This document shows positions 1 through 5,307 of a DNA stretch of 5,307 nucleotides, piece by piece; positions within the stretch are counted from its first letter, which is position 1; each line of letters starts with the position of its first letter. A model generated the notes under the pieces. The model did not search any database, had not been told where the DNA came from, and was given only the letters and a program-made list of their open reading frames with translations. The position numbers and the translations under genes were made by a program. The DNA lies in the NCBI GenBank assembly GCA_902806215.1, contig CADCVT010000340.1:1-5307 (forward strand). The letters run 5' to 3'. Origin of the DNA: an uncultured Solirubrobacteraceae bacterium (lineage in GTDB: Bacteria; Actinomycetota; Thermoleophilia; Solirubrobacterales; Solirubrobacteraceae).

Positions 1-1125
1 AAGCGGCGCGGACACCCGGCGGGCGCAGACGCACTCACGCAGCCGGCCTACGAGCTCGAGCACGCTGCCGCGTTCCTCGCCGAGCTCACCTGGGGCGCTC
101 GGCCGCGCTCGGAAGCCACCCACCGGGCGCGAGCCGAGTGGCTTGACCAGCAGATCGCGACAACGCGTGGCTGGGAGGACTCGTACGTGAGCGCGCACGC
201 GTTCGCCGTGCATGAACTGACCGGGGTCTATGACTCTGCGACGGGAGGCTCCTTCGGCACGATGCTCGGCTTCATCGCAACGCACCCGCCGCACGAGCGC
301 GCGACGCTGCAAGCATCGAAGGTCGCAACGCTGGTCTCCGACGCGCTCGGCCCGCGCGCGCGGGTGGCACTGCTCGACAACTTCTTGCTTCTACTCGGTC
401 CGGATGACAACCAGCGGAACATCCGGTTCCCGCGGGCGCGCGACACCGCGCTGGTGCTGCTGCTCCTCGACGCCGACGACAGCCATGACGCGTTCGGCGA
501 GGAGGTGACGAGTGCCCCTGCACATCACGCACGGGCCACGATCGCTGAGATCGTCGGCGACACCGAGGACGCTGCCGCTGCCGAAGCGGCTGACCGCGGG
601 TCGCGGTACGAACACGCCGCGGACACTGACGCTATCTCCGACGCTCTCGACGTCATCCGCGAAGCGGCCGCCGCGGAAGACTTCGACCAGGCGTCGGCCC
701 TGTTGCACGACCTTGCGATCCGGGACCCGGAGTCGGCGCCAGTCGCCGTCGCCCCCACGCTCGAGGACGACGAGGACGGTGATGCGTGCTTCACCGTTCT
801 GTCCCCGGCGCCAGCCGCGGCTGCCGACGCCCTCGCGCGTGTCGCACCTCGCCTGCTTGACGTGGATGAGCACGGCGCTGAGCACCCCGAGGGCGAGATA
901 GTCGAGGACGTGTACACCCCGAACTACGTGCAGGACGTCACCTGGTGCGACCGCGGAGCTCAGGTCAAGCTCGACACCAAAGGCACGATGAACCCCGCCA
1001 TGAAACACACCATGGTCGCCATCCTCGTGGACGCGCTCACTCAGAACGGCGTCCCCGCCCTGATAGCCGGATCGGTTCCCGACCTTGACGGAGCCCTCGT
1101 GCGCTGGGACGGCGCGGGATCGTGA
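1..1125 (+). CDS. Acidic hypothetical protein, 5'-partial (open at the left edge)
   Basis: The frame is open without a stop from base 1 to the TGA at 1123-1125. The first 62 codons have the same strong G/C third-position bias and a plausible helical composition (for example AEWLDQQIATTRGWEDSY), and contain no ATG, GTG or TTG, so I read the gene as entering from outside the window. The alternative is a 312-residue protein starting at GTG 187, which has GGAGG eight bases upstream. I do not recognise the family. The protein is rich in Ala, Asp and Glu with no signal peptide; the Leu-rich stretch LVLLLLD is too short to be a membrane span. A helical segment encoded at about 631-726 (DALDVIREAAAAEDFDQASALLHDL) resembles a UVR or single TPR-like helical pair, though only weakly. 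The C-terminal 60 residues (VTWCDRGAQVKLDTKG onward) look like a compact folded domain. I infer a cytoplasmic protein but cannot assign a function. Confidence 0.6.
   Translation, partial: KRRGHPAGADALTQPAYELEHAAAFLAELTWGARPRSEATHRARAEWLDQQIATTRGWEDSYVSAHAFAVHELTGVYDSATGGSFGTMLGFIATHPPHERATLQASKVATLVSDALGPRARVALLDNFLLLLGPDDNQRNIRFPRARDTALVLLLLDADDSHDAFGEEVTSAPAHHARATIAEIVGDTEDAAAAEAADRGSRYEHAADTDAISDALDVIREAAAAEDFDQASALLHDLAIRDPESAPVAVAPTLEDDEDGDACFTVLSPAPAAAADALARVAPRLLDVDEHGAEHPEGEIVEDVYTPNYVQDVTWCDRGAQVKLDTKGTMNPAMKHTMVAILVDALTQNGVPALIAGSVPDLDGALVRWDGAGS
174..178 (+). promoter_or_regulatory. GGAGG ribosome-binding site ahead of the GTG at 187
   Basis: A consensus GGAGG lies eight bases before GTG 187, which also overlaps a TGA (188-190) in another frame in the classic GTGA arrangement. 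It would set the start of a 312-residue protein. Against this, the frame continues upstream with coding-like composition, and the frame ending at that TGA looks like a Ser/Arg/Pro-rich shadow, so the site may be fortuitous or mark an internal start. Confidence 0.35.
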
Positions 1126-1158
1126 GGCGCCGACACCAAAGCTGTCAGTCGCCTGCGC

Positions 1159-1174
1159 GCGCTCATGAGAGCGC
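1159..1174. terminator. Short GC-rich hairpin, possible terminator
   Basis: GCGCTC and GAGCGC form a perfect six-base-pair stem around an ATGA loop, starting 33 bases after the stop of the left-hand gene. No T-run follows on either strand, so it would be an imperfect intrinsic terminator of a kind often proposed in high-GC actinobacteria. It lies between convergent genes, where a bidirectional terminator is expected. Confidence 0.35.
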
Positions 1175-1286
1175 TCGCAAGAGGTGGTAGCGACGCGTGA
1201 CTCCGAAATGAGCTCGAGTTCGGCAGCCGGGCGGGGCCGGCGCCAGGCGTCCGCCTCTCGCTACCGGACGGATTGCCGCTTAGCCG

Positions 1287-1306
1287 CAACCCCCGATTGC
1301 GGGTTG
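1287..1306. terminator. Second hairpin between the convergent genes, possible terminator
   Basis: CAACCC and GGGTTG pair as a six-base-pair stem with an eight-base loop, 21 bases beyond the stop of the - strand gene that ends at 1328. An alternative pairing of GCAA with TTGC uses the same bases. There is no T-run, so only its position favours termination. It would serve the - strand zinc-ribbon gene. Confidence 0.3.
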
Positions 1307-1327
1307 GAGCCCGGCCGGTGAAAGCGC

Positions 1328-2569
1328 CTAGAGGTGTCCGCTCGCGAGGATCACGCGGGTGGCCGCGGTGCCAAACGCGTCCCTCAGGTGCGTCCGGGCG
1401 TGCTCTTGTTCGGTGTCCATGGCAAACAGGAGCGGCGGCTTCTCCGCTCCGAGCGTTCCGGTAAGAAGGTTTCCCGAGAGGTCGTTGACGACCGCACGGA
1501 CGATCTTGTGAAGCACGCGCGGGCCGTCCTCGGCGTCAAGCACTCCCGTCGCCGACCACGTCAGGCGGCCGGCCAGTCTGACGTGGTCCGAGGCGGCGAC
1601 TCGCCACTCGAGCGGACTGACGTCGTCGAGTCCGAGCTCGGCGGGGTCACGGTCGAAGCGGTCGGAGCGATCAACGATCACCGTCGGCGGGTCGGTGCCC
1701 CAGGTGTCGTAGAGCAGGCAGACGGCACGAACCTCGCCGCCGTAGTCAAGCTCGCGCAGGGTCGTCAGAAGCCCCTCGCGGAGTGTCTCGATCAGCGCCT
1801 CACGCTGACGGCGAGCGCTGATGGGCTTGGCGCGGTAGTCAATCGTCGTCGAACCGTCGTGCACGCGATGCCGGACGATCTCGTCGACCTCGCCGGCCTC
1901 GTCGTAGCGGACCTCGGTTCGCATCTGCCCGTGCATCGCCTGCACATGCTCGCCGACGCTCCAGAACTCCTCCCCGATCACGACGAGCCGGCCGCGCTCG
2001 TCGTGCACGTAGCGGGCCACCATCCACGACGGGCCGTCCTCGACTTCGACCTTGTCCACGAAGCGGCCGTCCTCGAGCGTCCAGCGCTCGAGGAACTGAA
2101 GTCCGAGGTCCTCGGTCAGCGCGTATCCCGTGATGTGCTCGGGGCGGTGGTCGTAGACCACGCGATCGCCGAGGGCGACGAGTCGCCCGTGCGCATCGAG
2201 TCCCACCCGGCCGGCGCTGTCCGAGCGCGCCGGCTCACGGTTGAGCCAGCGCCAGCGACGGCCCCACAGCCGCTCCACTCCCAACGGCTCGGGAGAGGGG
2301 CACGGGTCGGCCCACCGCTTCTCAGCGACCGTCTCGAGGACCCGATCCCGCGTCCGCCGAGCCTCGGCCTCCAGCTCACCCCAACGTCCGCGGATGTCGG
2401 CGACGACCGGCGGCGTCGGCGGCTCGGGATCAGGCCCGAAGCCGACATCGGGGTTGATCACCCCTTCCAGCGCGAAGCCGCATCGGCTGCACGGCTCATA
2501 GGCCCCGTCAGCACGCAACACCAGCGTAAGCTCACCACAACCAAGACATGTACCGGTCGGCGTCTGCAT
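1328..2569 (-). CDS. Zinc-ribbon hypothetical protein (413 aa)
   Basis: The protein starts at ATG 2569 with GAGGGG eight bases upstream and ends at TAG 1328-1330. Residues 8-31 hold two Cys pairs, CLGC and CSRC, separated by 15 residues: a typical small zinc ribbon that could bind nucleic acid or a protein partner. A Pro-rich linker (about 45-55) and a charged helix (about 57-85) follow. Between about 123 and 234 there are three loosely similar modules of the form D-x-x-G-(R/E)-(L/V), namely LDAHGRLVAL, HDERGRLVVI and YDEAGEVDEI, which faintly recall YD/RHS-type beta repeats. The C-terminal third is mixed alpha/beta with two predicted helices (252-274, 352-364). No catalytic motif, signal peptide or membrane segment is visible. 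The overlapping + strand frame is long but has the His/Val/Arg-rich composition of an antisense shadow. The gene follows the membrane-protein gene after 231 bases, probably with its own promoter. I do not recognise the family. Confidence 0.85.
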   Translation of the reverse strand: MQTPTGTCLGCGELTLVLRADGAYEPCSRCGFALEGVINPDVGFGPDPEPPTPPVVADIRGRWGELEAEARRTRDRVLETVAEKRWADPCPSPEPLGVERLWGRRWRWLNREPARSDSAGRVGLDAHGRLVALGDRVVYDHRPEHITGYALTEDLGLQFLERWTLEDGRFVDKVEVEDGPSWMVARYVHDERGRLVVIGEEFWSVGEHVQAMHGQMRTEVRYDEAGEVDEIVRHRVHDGSTTIDYRAKPISARRQREALIETLREGLLTTLRELDYGGEVRAVCLLYDTWGTDPPTVIVDRSDRFDRDPAELGLDDVSPLEWRVAASDHVRLAGRLTWSATGVLDAEDGPRVLHKIVRAVVNDLSGNLLTGTLGAEKPPLLFAMDTEQEHARTHLRDAFGTAATRVILASGHL

Positions 2570-2577
2570 TCTCGAGG

Positions 2578-2583
2578 CCCCTC
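2578..2583 (-). promoter_or_regulatory. GAGGGG ribosome-binding site of the zinc-ribbon gene
   Basis: On the - strand GAGGGG lies eight bases before ATG 2569, which fixes that start. No other ATG or GTG in the frame nearby has a comparable site. Confidence 0.6.
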
Positions 2584-2800
2584 ACCGGGGAGCTTTCCCT
2601 GAAATAGCACTGATGGCCGCGAAGTACACACGCGTGCAGCCTCGCTCCGAGGGATGAGCGAACGCCAAGACCGATGGGGACCGCACTATCGCTTTGGACG
2701 AGAAGCGGTAATCGACATGCGCTGCTTCTGAGCAATCCGGGACCGCGTCGCGCGCGTGCATCGATGACGAGCCTTCGCACCGCGCCATCGTGATGGGCGT

Positions 2801-3178
2801 TCAGGCGCGCGCGGAGACCGGAGTGAGGAGCGTCGCGGCGAGCAGCGCGCCGGCGAGCGGCAAGAGCAGCAGGCCGATCGAGAACCCCGTGAGCACCGCG
2901 ACGCCGCACAGGAGCGACGCGGCGGCAGTCGCAGCCGTCTTGGCCCGCGCGGAGTCGTGGGCGCATGCCCGGTGCAGCAGGCCCCAGACGACCAGCGATA
3001 GGACGACGGGCGTCAGCAGCACGACGCGGACGAGCACTTCAGGGTTCGCTTCAGCAACCGACTCGCCCGACGAGTACGCGGACCCGAAGAAGGCCCACGC
3101 GGTGAACGCTGCGGCCAGCGCCACGGCGCCCGCCGCCAGCCCGAAGGCGAGACGCCCCTTGCCGATGCTCGTAGCCAT
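2801..3178 (-). CDS. Small integral membrane protein (125 aa, about four helices)
   Basis: The start is ATG 3178, with AAGG seven bases upstream; the stop is TGA at 2801-2803. Four hydrophobic stretches are visible: about 10-33 (LAFGLAAGAVALAAAF), 48-69 (VLVRVVLLTPVVLSLVVWGLL), and a continuous hydrophobic run from about 82 to 119 that is long enough for a hairpin of two helices turning near TGFS (97-100). The loop between helices 1 and 2 is acidic and contains SSGESVAEANPE; the loop after helix 2 is basic (HRACAHDSARAK). This is a common pattern among small actinobacterial membrane proteins of unknown role. No enzymatic motif is present. It lies on the same strand and downstream of the SIMPL gene and of a degraded gene, so it may once have belonged to one transcription unit with them. 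The function is unknown. Confidence 0.8.
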   Translation of the reverse strand: MATSIGKGRLAFGLAAGAVALAAAFTAWAFFGSAYSSGESVAEANPEVLVRVVLLTPVVLSLVVWGLLHRACAHDSARAKTAATAAASLLCGVAVLTGFSIGLLLLPLAGALLAATLLTPVSARA

Positions 3179-3249
3179 GCGCAGACCTTACGCGATCGAA
3201 CTACTTCGTCCTCCTCCTGGTTCGAGCTACCTGCCAAGCGAACCGGCCG

Positions 3250-3614
3250 GTGGGAGGTCGCGGCCACCCGTCGCGCGTCGAAGGCGAAGGCGACGCCCTG
3301 ACGTTCGCGCCGCCGCCGGTCTCGAGTGACGAGCTCTTTCACCGGCCCCGCTCCGACGCCGGTCTTCGCGGCGCCGGGCTTGAGCGAGAGCAGCCGGCTG
3401 CCGGTGATGGCGAGCGCCATCGGGCTCGCGAGCTCGAAGCCCGCACCTTCGGCGGCGGCCTGCGCCTTCGCCTGCTGGTGCAGCCCGAGCTGCATCGCGC
3501 CGGCGTGCGACTGCGTCCAGCCGCGAGGCCGAGCCACGAACGCCGCGACGATCTGCTCTCCGTCCTCGAGGACGGGCGAGCGCCTTCCCTGATCTTCTCT
3601 TGCTGCGCGGTCAG
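3250..3614 (-). pseudogene. Frame-broken remnant of a small PH-like protein gene
   Basis: Coding-like peptide pieces lie in order but in different frames. Piece 1 (3614 to about 3576) reads LTAQQEKIREGAR. Piece 2 (about 3573-3328) reads VLEDGEQIVAAFVARPRGW, then a middle part including MALAITGSRLLSLK and GPVKELV. Piece 3 (3326-3294) reads LETGGGANVRA. Piece 4 (from 3291, back in the frame of piece 2) reads AFAFDARRVAATS. Adding one base near 3574 joins pieces 1 and 2, and adding one near 3293 joins 3 and 4. The join of 2 and 3 also changes frame, and from recalled relatives about 20-30 residues seem missing there. The shape (LAITGSRLLSLK, then VKEL, then a final LE-G-GAN-A-AF helix) recalls small bacterial PH-like proteins; this comes from memory, not a search. 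The first possible start is CTG 3614, overlapping the SIMPL stop; the first GTG is 3537, inside the conserved part. Either it is a decayed gene or the assembly carries small indels. Confidence 0.55.
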
Positions 3615-4336
3615 CCCCCTGACGGCGCGAGCTCGAAGACGACTGTCACGCTGGCCTCGACGCGGATCGTTCCGGGCGCGGTCGGGATCGACGGGCCGCC
3701 CGCGCCTGCGGTCGACTCCGGAACCGAGCCCAGCTGGCTGTCGAACCCGCCGCCGCTGGAGCCGTCGAGCGAGATCGAGCGGATCCCGACGATGGCTCGC
3801 CCGAGGCCGCGCGCGACGGCCTCGGCGCGCCGCCGGGCCGCGTTGACCGCCTTCGTCGTCGCCTGCTCGCGCGCGGCGAGGTCGTCGATCAGCTCGTACT
3901 CGGGACCGCGCGTGTCGACGCCGGCGCGCGGGCCGAGGTCGAGCATCCGGCCCGCCAGGCCGACGCGCTGCGTGCGCGCAGCGACGGTGGCCGACGCGAT
4001 GAACGGCTTCTCGAGCTTGCGCCGCGCCGAGCGCCGGCTGACGTCGACCTCCGACAGCCGGATCGAGAGCGGGTCGATCCCGATGCTGCGCAAGCGCCGC
4101 AGCACGAGCCGTGACCGTCGCGCGACCGCGCCGCGGGCCGCGTTTCGCGTGCGGGCCAGGCGCTGCACGACGTAGGTGACCTCGGCGCGGTCGGGACGGG
4201 CCTCGACGATGCCGACGCCCGTGACCGACAGGGGCGTGCGGTCGTTCGGCGGTGGGGCCTGACCCGCCGCCGCCGAGGGGACGGTGACCGCGGCCGTGAC
4301 GGCGAGGACGAGGAGACTGCGAAAGGGAACGCGCAT
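3611..4336 (-). CDS. Exported SIMPL-domain (DUF541) protein
   Basis: The 241-residue product begins at ATG 4336 and ends at TGA 3611-3613. Residues 1-24 form a signal peptide: basic MRVPFR, a hydrophobic core LLVLAVTAAVTV, then a likely signal peptidase I site after SAAA. The mature part matches the SIMPL family: an opening strand TPLSVTGVGIVEARPDRAEVTY (about 34-55), a long helix with ARTRNAARGAVARRSRLVLRRL, the GIDPLSIRLSEVDVS segment (about 87-100), a central ELIDDLAAREQATTKAVNAARRRAEAVARGLG helix (about 148-179), and a closing beta strand IRVEASVTVVFEL (224-236). The length fits the usual 220-250 residues. SIMPL proteins (such as E. coli YggE) are periplasmic or cell-surface proteins linked to oxidative stress and envelope functions, with no settled biochemical activity; here it would be outside the membrane. 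The Arg content is unusually high, and a Gly/Ser-rich insert lies near 190-222. No strong ribosome-binding site precedes the ATG. It is the first gene of the - strand run that continues into the remnant and the membrane-protein gene. Confidence 0.88.
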   Translation of the reverse strand: MRVPFRSLLVLAVTAAVTVPSAAAGQAPPPNDRTPLSVTGVGIVEARPDRAEVTYVVQRLARTRNAARGAVARRSRLVLRRLRSIGIDPLSIRLSEVDVSRRSARRKLEKPFIASATVAARTQRVGLAGRMLDLGPRAGVDTRGPEYELIDDLAAREQATTKAVNAARRRAEAVARGLGRAIVGIRSISLDGSSGGGFDSQLGSVPESTAGAGGPSIPTAPGTIRVEASVTVVFELAPSGG

Positions 4337-4381
4337 AGGTCCGATGCAGCCTGACCGAAACCGCGCCGGCGTGCGCTAGGA

Positions 4382-4393
4382 CGCGAGCTCGCG
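4382..4393. repeat. Perfect 12-base palindrome upstream of the SIMPL gene
   Basis: CGCGAGCTCGCG is self-complementary over 12 bases. Its right arm is repeated: CTCGCGC occurs at 4388-4394 and again at 4400-4406. A wider inverted repeat, GTGCGC (4371-4376) with GCGCAC (4391-4396), overlaps it. The element lies between the end of the small Arg-rich gene (4424) and the SIMPL start (4336), so it could be an operator, a terminator stem or chance in a GC-rich spacer. Confidence 0.35.
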
Positions 4394-4423
4394 CACGACC
4401 TCGCGCGGCGGAACGACACACGC

Positions 4424-4642
4424 TCATCTTGCCTTCTGTCCGCCGGGCTTGCCGAATCGCGGCTGCCGCCGAACGGTGTCGGCCAGCGACGCCCAGTCGT
4501 GCCTTTCCCGCAAGCGCTGAGCGGTCCGCCGGCTCTCGCTTCCCGTCCAACAATCGCCGCTCTTGAGAAGGGAACGGAGTCTCGCGGAACCGTTCCCACG
4601 CGAGCGGTAGCCCGAGCGGTCGTCGACAAGCTCCTGACGCAC
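4424..4642 (-). CDS. Small Arg-rich hypothetical protein (72 aa)
   Basis: The frame starts at GTG 4642, five bases after the stop codon of the upstream RHH gene, and ends at TGA 4424-4426. About three quarters of its codons end in G or C in a locally less GC-rich stretch, and the product has a gene-like composition, with sequences such as LLKSGDCWTGSESRRTAQRL and WASLADTVRRQPRFGK. It is very basic (many Arg) and has no membrane segment. I do not recognise the family. The tight coupling to an RHH protein gene suggests co-transcription and perhaps translational coupling, since no good ribosome-binding site precedes the GTG. A toxin partner of an RHH antitoxin is one possibility, but no known toxin motif is visible. 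It could also be a chance frame. Confidence 0.5.
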   Translation of the reverse strand: MRQELVDDRSGYRSRGNGSARLRSLLKSGDCWTGSESRRTAQRLRERHDWASLADTVRRQPRFGKPGGQKAR

Positions 4643-4647
4643 GACAC

Positions 4648-4992
4648 TTAGTCGCGCGTCCGGTCCAGCCGATGCGCCAATCGCTCAATCACCGCGCTGA
4701 GGTCCGTGTGCAGCTCACGCGCACGCTCCAGGGCGTCGAGCAGCGCCAGCTCGCCGACGGTGCCCTCACGGATACGCCGCGCCCTGTTGCGCTCAACCGC
4801 ACGCTCGACGAGCCGACCGAGATACGCCGCGATCGAGTCGTTCCCGACGACGTCCCGAAACTCCCGCCACACCTGGTCGCTGACGTTCACCCGCGCCTGG
4901 TGATCTCGCGTCGCGGCCTTGGCTTTCGGCGCTGCCGCTCCCGCGGCGCGCCAGCGTGTTCTGTGTCCCATGCCCACGTAGTCGCGCGTCAC
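4648..4992 (-). CDS. Ribbon-helix-helix (RHH) DNA-binding protein, CopG/antitoxin-like
   Basis: I chose GTG 4992 because GAGGGGG stands eight bases upstream; the product is 114 residues, ending at TAA 4648-4650. ATG 4971 would give 107 residues, and ATG 5109 would give 153 but lacks a ribosome-binding site and reads through the inverted repeats. The N-terminal 30 residues are basic and probably flexible. Residues 34-38 (RVNVS) form the beta strand that RHH dimers insert into the DNA major groove. Helix 1 is SDQVWREFRDVVG (38-50) and helix 2 is SIAAYLGRLVERAVERNRARR (53-73), with a short N-D turn between them. A second helical, coiled-coil-like part (79-112, ELALLDALERARELHTDLSAVIERL) probably mediates oligomerisation or binds a partner. 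RHH proteins act as transcription repressors, antitoxins or plasmid relaxosome accessory factors. Position next to a small gene and opposite a DUF4160 gene favours an autoregulated repressor or antitoxin, by inference. Confidence 0.72.
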   Translation of the reverse strand: MTRDYVGMGHRTRWRAAGAAAPKAKAATRDHQARVNVSDQVWREFRDVVGNDSIAAYLGRLVERAVERNRARRIREGTVGELALLDALERARELHTDLSAVIERLAHRLDRTRD

Positions 4993-5000
4993 CCACCGAG

Positions 5001-5007
5001 CCCCCTC
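5001..5007 (-). promoter_or_regulatory. GAGGGGG ribosome-binding site that decides the RHH start
   Basis: On the - strand GAGGGGG lies eight bases before GTG 4992. Neither ATG 4971 nor ATG 5109 has a site of this quality at a suitable distance, so it supports the 114-residue form. Confidence 0.5.
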
Positions 5008-5009
5008 GG

Positions 5010-5052
5010 GTGTGAACACGTCGACAGTGCACCAGCGGTGCAAGTGTGTGCA
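5010..5052. promoter_or_regulatory. Candidate operator: inverted repeats and phased TGCA tetramers
   Basis: Three elements lie close together upstream of the RHH start. GTGTGAACAC (5010-5019) has GTGT/ACAC arms. TGCACC and GGTGCA form a perfect six-base inverted repeat around AGC (5028-5042). TGCA tetramers begin at 5028, 5039 and 5049, that is 11 and 10 bases apart and so on about the same face of the helix. RHH dimers typically bind short repeated half-sites in this arrangement and often repress their own promoters. The function is inferred from position and symmetry. If translation started at 5109 instead, these bases would be coding. Confidence 0.4.
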
Positions 5053-5179
5053 TCGTCTTGGCCCTTGCGGAGTGCCAGCAACCATGAAAGAGGACGGCGC
5101 GCCTGGCATCTGCGAGCCGAGGCGTGCTCAGCGCCGCAGCGATCAGGATGCGACCGACAGCGTCGGCACGATCTGGACG

Positions 5180-5307
5180 GTGCCGACGATCAGTCGCTTC
5201 TTTGGGATCTTGATCACGATGTACTTCGACGATCACGACCCGCCGCACTTCCATGCTCGTCACGCCGACGGCGCCGCAAAGGTCCGGATCGACACGCTCG
5301 AAGTCAT
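5180..5307 (+). CDS. DUF4160 domain protein, 3'-partial (cut by the right edge)
   Basis: Starting at GTG 5180 the frame reads MPTISRFFGILITMYF, then DDHDPPHFHARHADGAAKV and RIDTLEV, 42 codons to the window end. The opening MPTISRFFGI and the DH-PPHFHA motif (residues 18-26) are hallmarks of DUF4160, whose members are usually about 80-100 residues, so roughly half is missing here. The Tyr common after HFHA-R is replaced by His 28. DUF4160 genes are frequently followed by a DUF2442 gene in what is treated as a toxin-antitoxin-like pair, but I know of no established activity. The frame is open upstream of 5180, yet the canonical MPTIS start decides the choice; the ribosome-binding site is poor. 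The gene diverges from the RHH gene, with 187 bases between the two starts, so one regulator could act on both. Confidence 0.82.
   Translation, partial: MPTISRFFGILITMYFDDHDPPHFHARHADGAAKVRIDTLEV

Noticed and set aside
512..901. + strand frame starting at GTG 512 behind GGAGG at 501-505
   Set aside because: Despite the good start signal, the product is Thr/Ser/Arg/Pro-rich and lies out of frame inside the left-hand gene, whose own frame stays coding-like throughout.
391..1008. 205-codon - strand frame within the left-hand gene
   Set aside because: It is antisense to an acidic protein gene, which automatically yields Val/Arg-rich frames; it has no supporting start signal or motif.
1334..2602. 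Long + strand open frame of 422 codons opposite the zinc-ribbon gene
   Set aside because: Its product is His/Val/Arg-rich with no domain logic, typical of the antisense of a high-GC gene. The - strand frame has the Cys-pair ribbon, a ribosome-binding site and normal composition.
2582..2788. 68-codon - strand frame in the gap between the membrane-protein and zinc-ribbon genes
   Set aside because: Third-position G/C is only about 69 percent, little above the local composition, there is no ribosome-binding site, and it runs into the leader of the next gene.
2785..2796. CCATC-GT-GATGG inverted repeat just after the membrane-protein stop
   Set aside because: The two-base spacer is too tight for the full stem, the remaining stem is three base pairs, and no T-run follows. 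Support for a terminator is too weak.
3210..3218. AGGAGGAGG on the - strand, a perfect ribosome-binding sequence
   Set aside because: The next start (ATG 3178) is 31 bases away and no ATG, GTG or TTG lies at a working distance. It is more simply the GAG codons of a Gln-Glu-Glu-Asp run in the tail of the degraded gene.
3889..4647. 252-codon - strand frame beginning at GTG 4647
   Set aside because: Its composition is Ser/Arg/Pro-rich, and it overlaps both the 72-residue frame and the SIMPL gene out of frame, so it is a shadow.
3339..4688. 449-codon - strand frame spanning the SIMPL gene
   Set aside because: The product is an Arg/Ser/Pro-rich shadow of the SIMPL gene in another frame. Only its part near 3576-3614 is coding-like, and that is used in the pseudogene call.

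Overview
The window reads as chromosomal DNA of a high-GC actinobacterium. Coding frames have G or C in most third codon positions, and GTG starts are common. A secreted SIMPL-domain protein beside a small four-helix membrane protein reminds me of Thermoleophilia (Solirubrobacterales and relatives), but that placement is recall and inference. I see no rRNA, tRNA, CRISPR array, insertion sequence or prophage module.

Left part (1-1327, + strand): one reading frame is open from the left edge to a stop at 1123-1125. It encodes an acidic, Ala/Asp-rich protein I do not recognise. A Shine-Dalgarno/GTG pair at 174-189 gives an alternative internal start. The gap 1126-1327 lies between convergent genes and holds two small inverted repeats that could be terminators.

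Middle part (1328-4336, all - strand, so read right to left): a SIMPL/DUF541 exported protein comes first. It is followed at once by the frame-broken remains of a small PH-like protein gene, then by a 125-residue membrane protein. After a 231-base gap with no convincing gene (2570-2800) comes a 413-residue protein with an N-terminal four-cysteine zinc ribbon and an unknown body. The gap has lower GC than its surroundings and must hold the leader of the 413-residue gene, but I found no persuasive -35/-10 pair in it.

Right part (4337-5307): a ribbon-helix-helix (RHH) DNA-binding protein and a small Arg-rich protein form a tight - strand pair five bases apart. Facing away from them on the + strand, a gene starts with the characteristic N-terminus of DUF4160 and is cut by the right edge. 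The 187-base divergent region between them carries inverted repeats and three TGCA tetramers spaced about one DNA turn apart, a plausible binding site for the RHH protein. DUF4160 genes are often followed by DUF2442 genes in toxin-antitoxin-like pairs, so this end is the best candidate for an accessory or defence-type module. Nothing in the window proves such a system.
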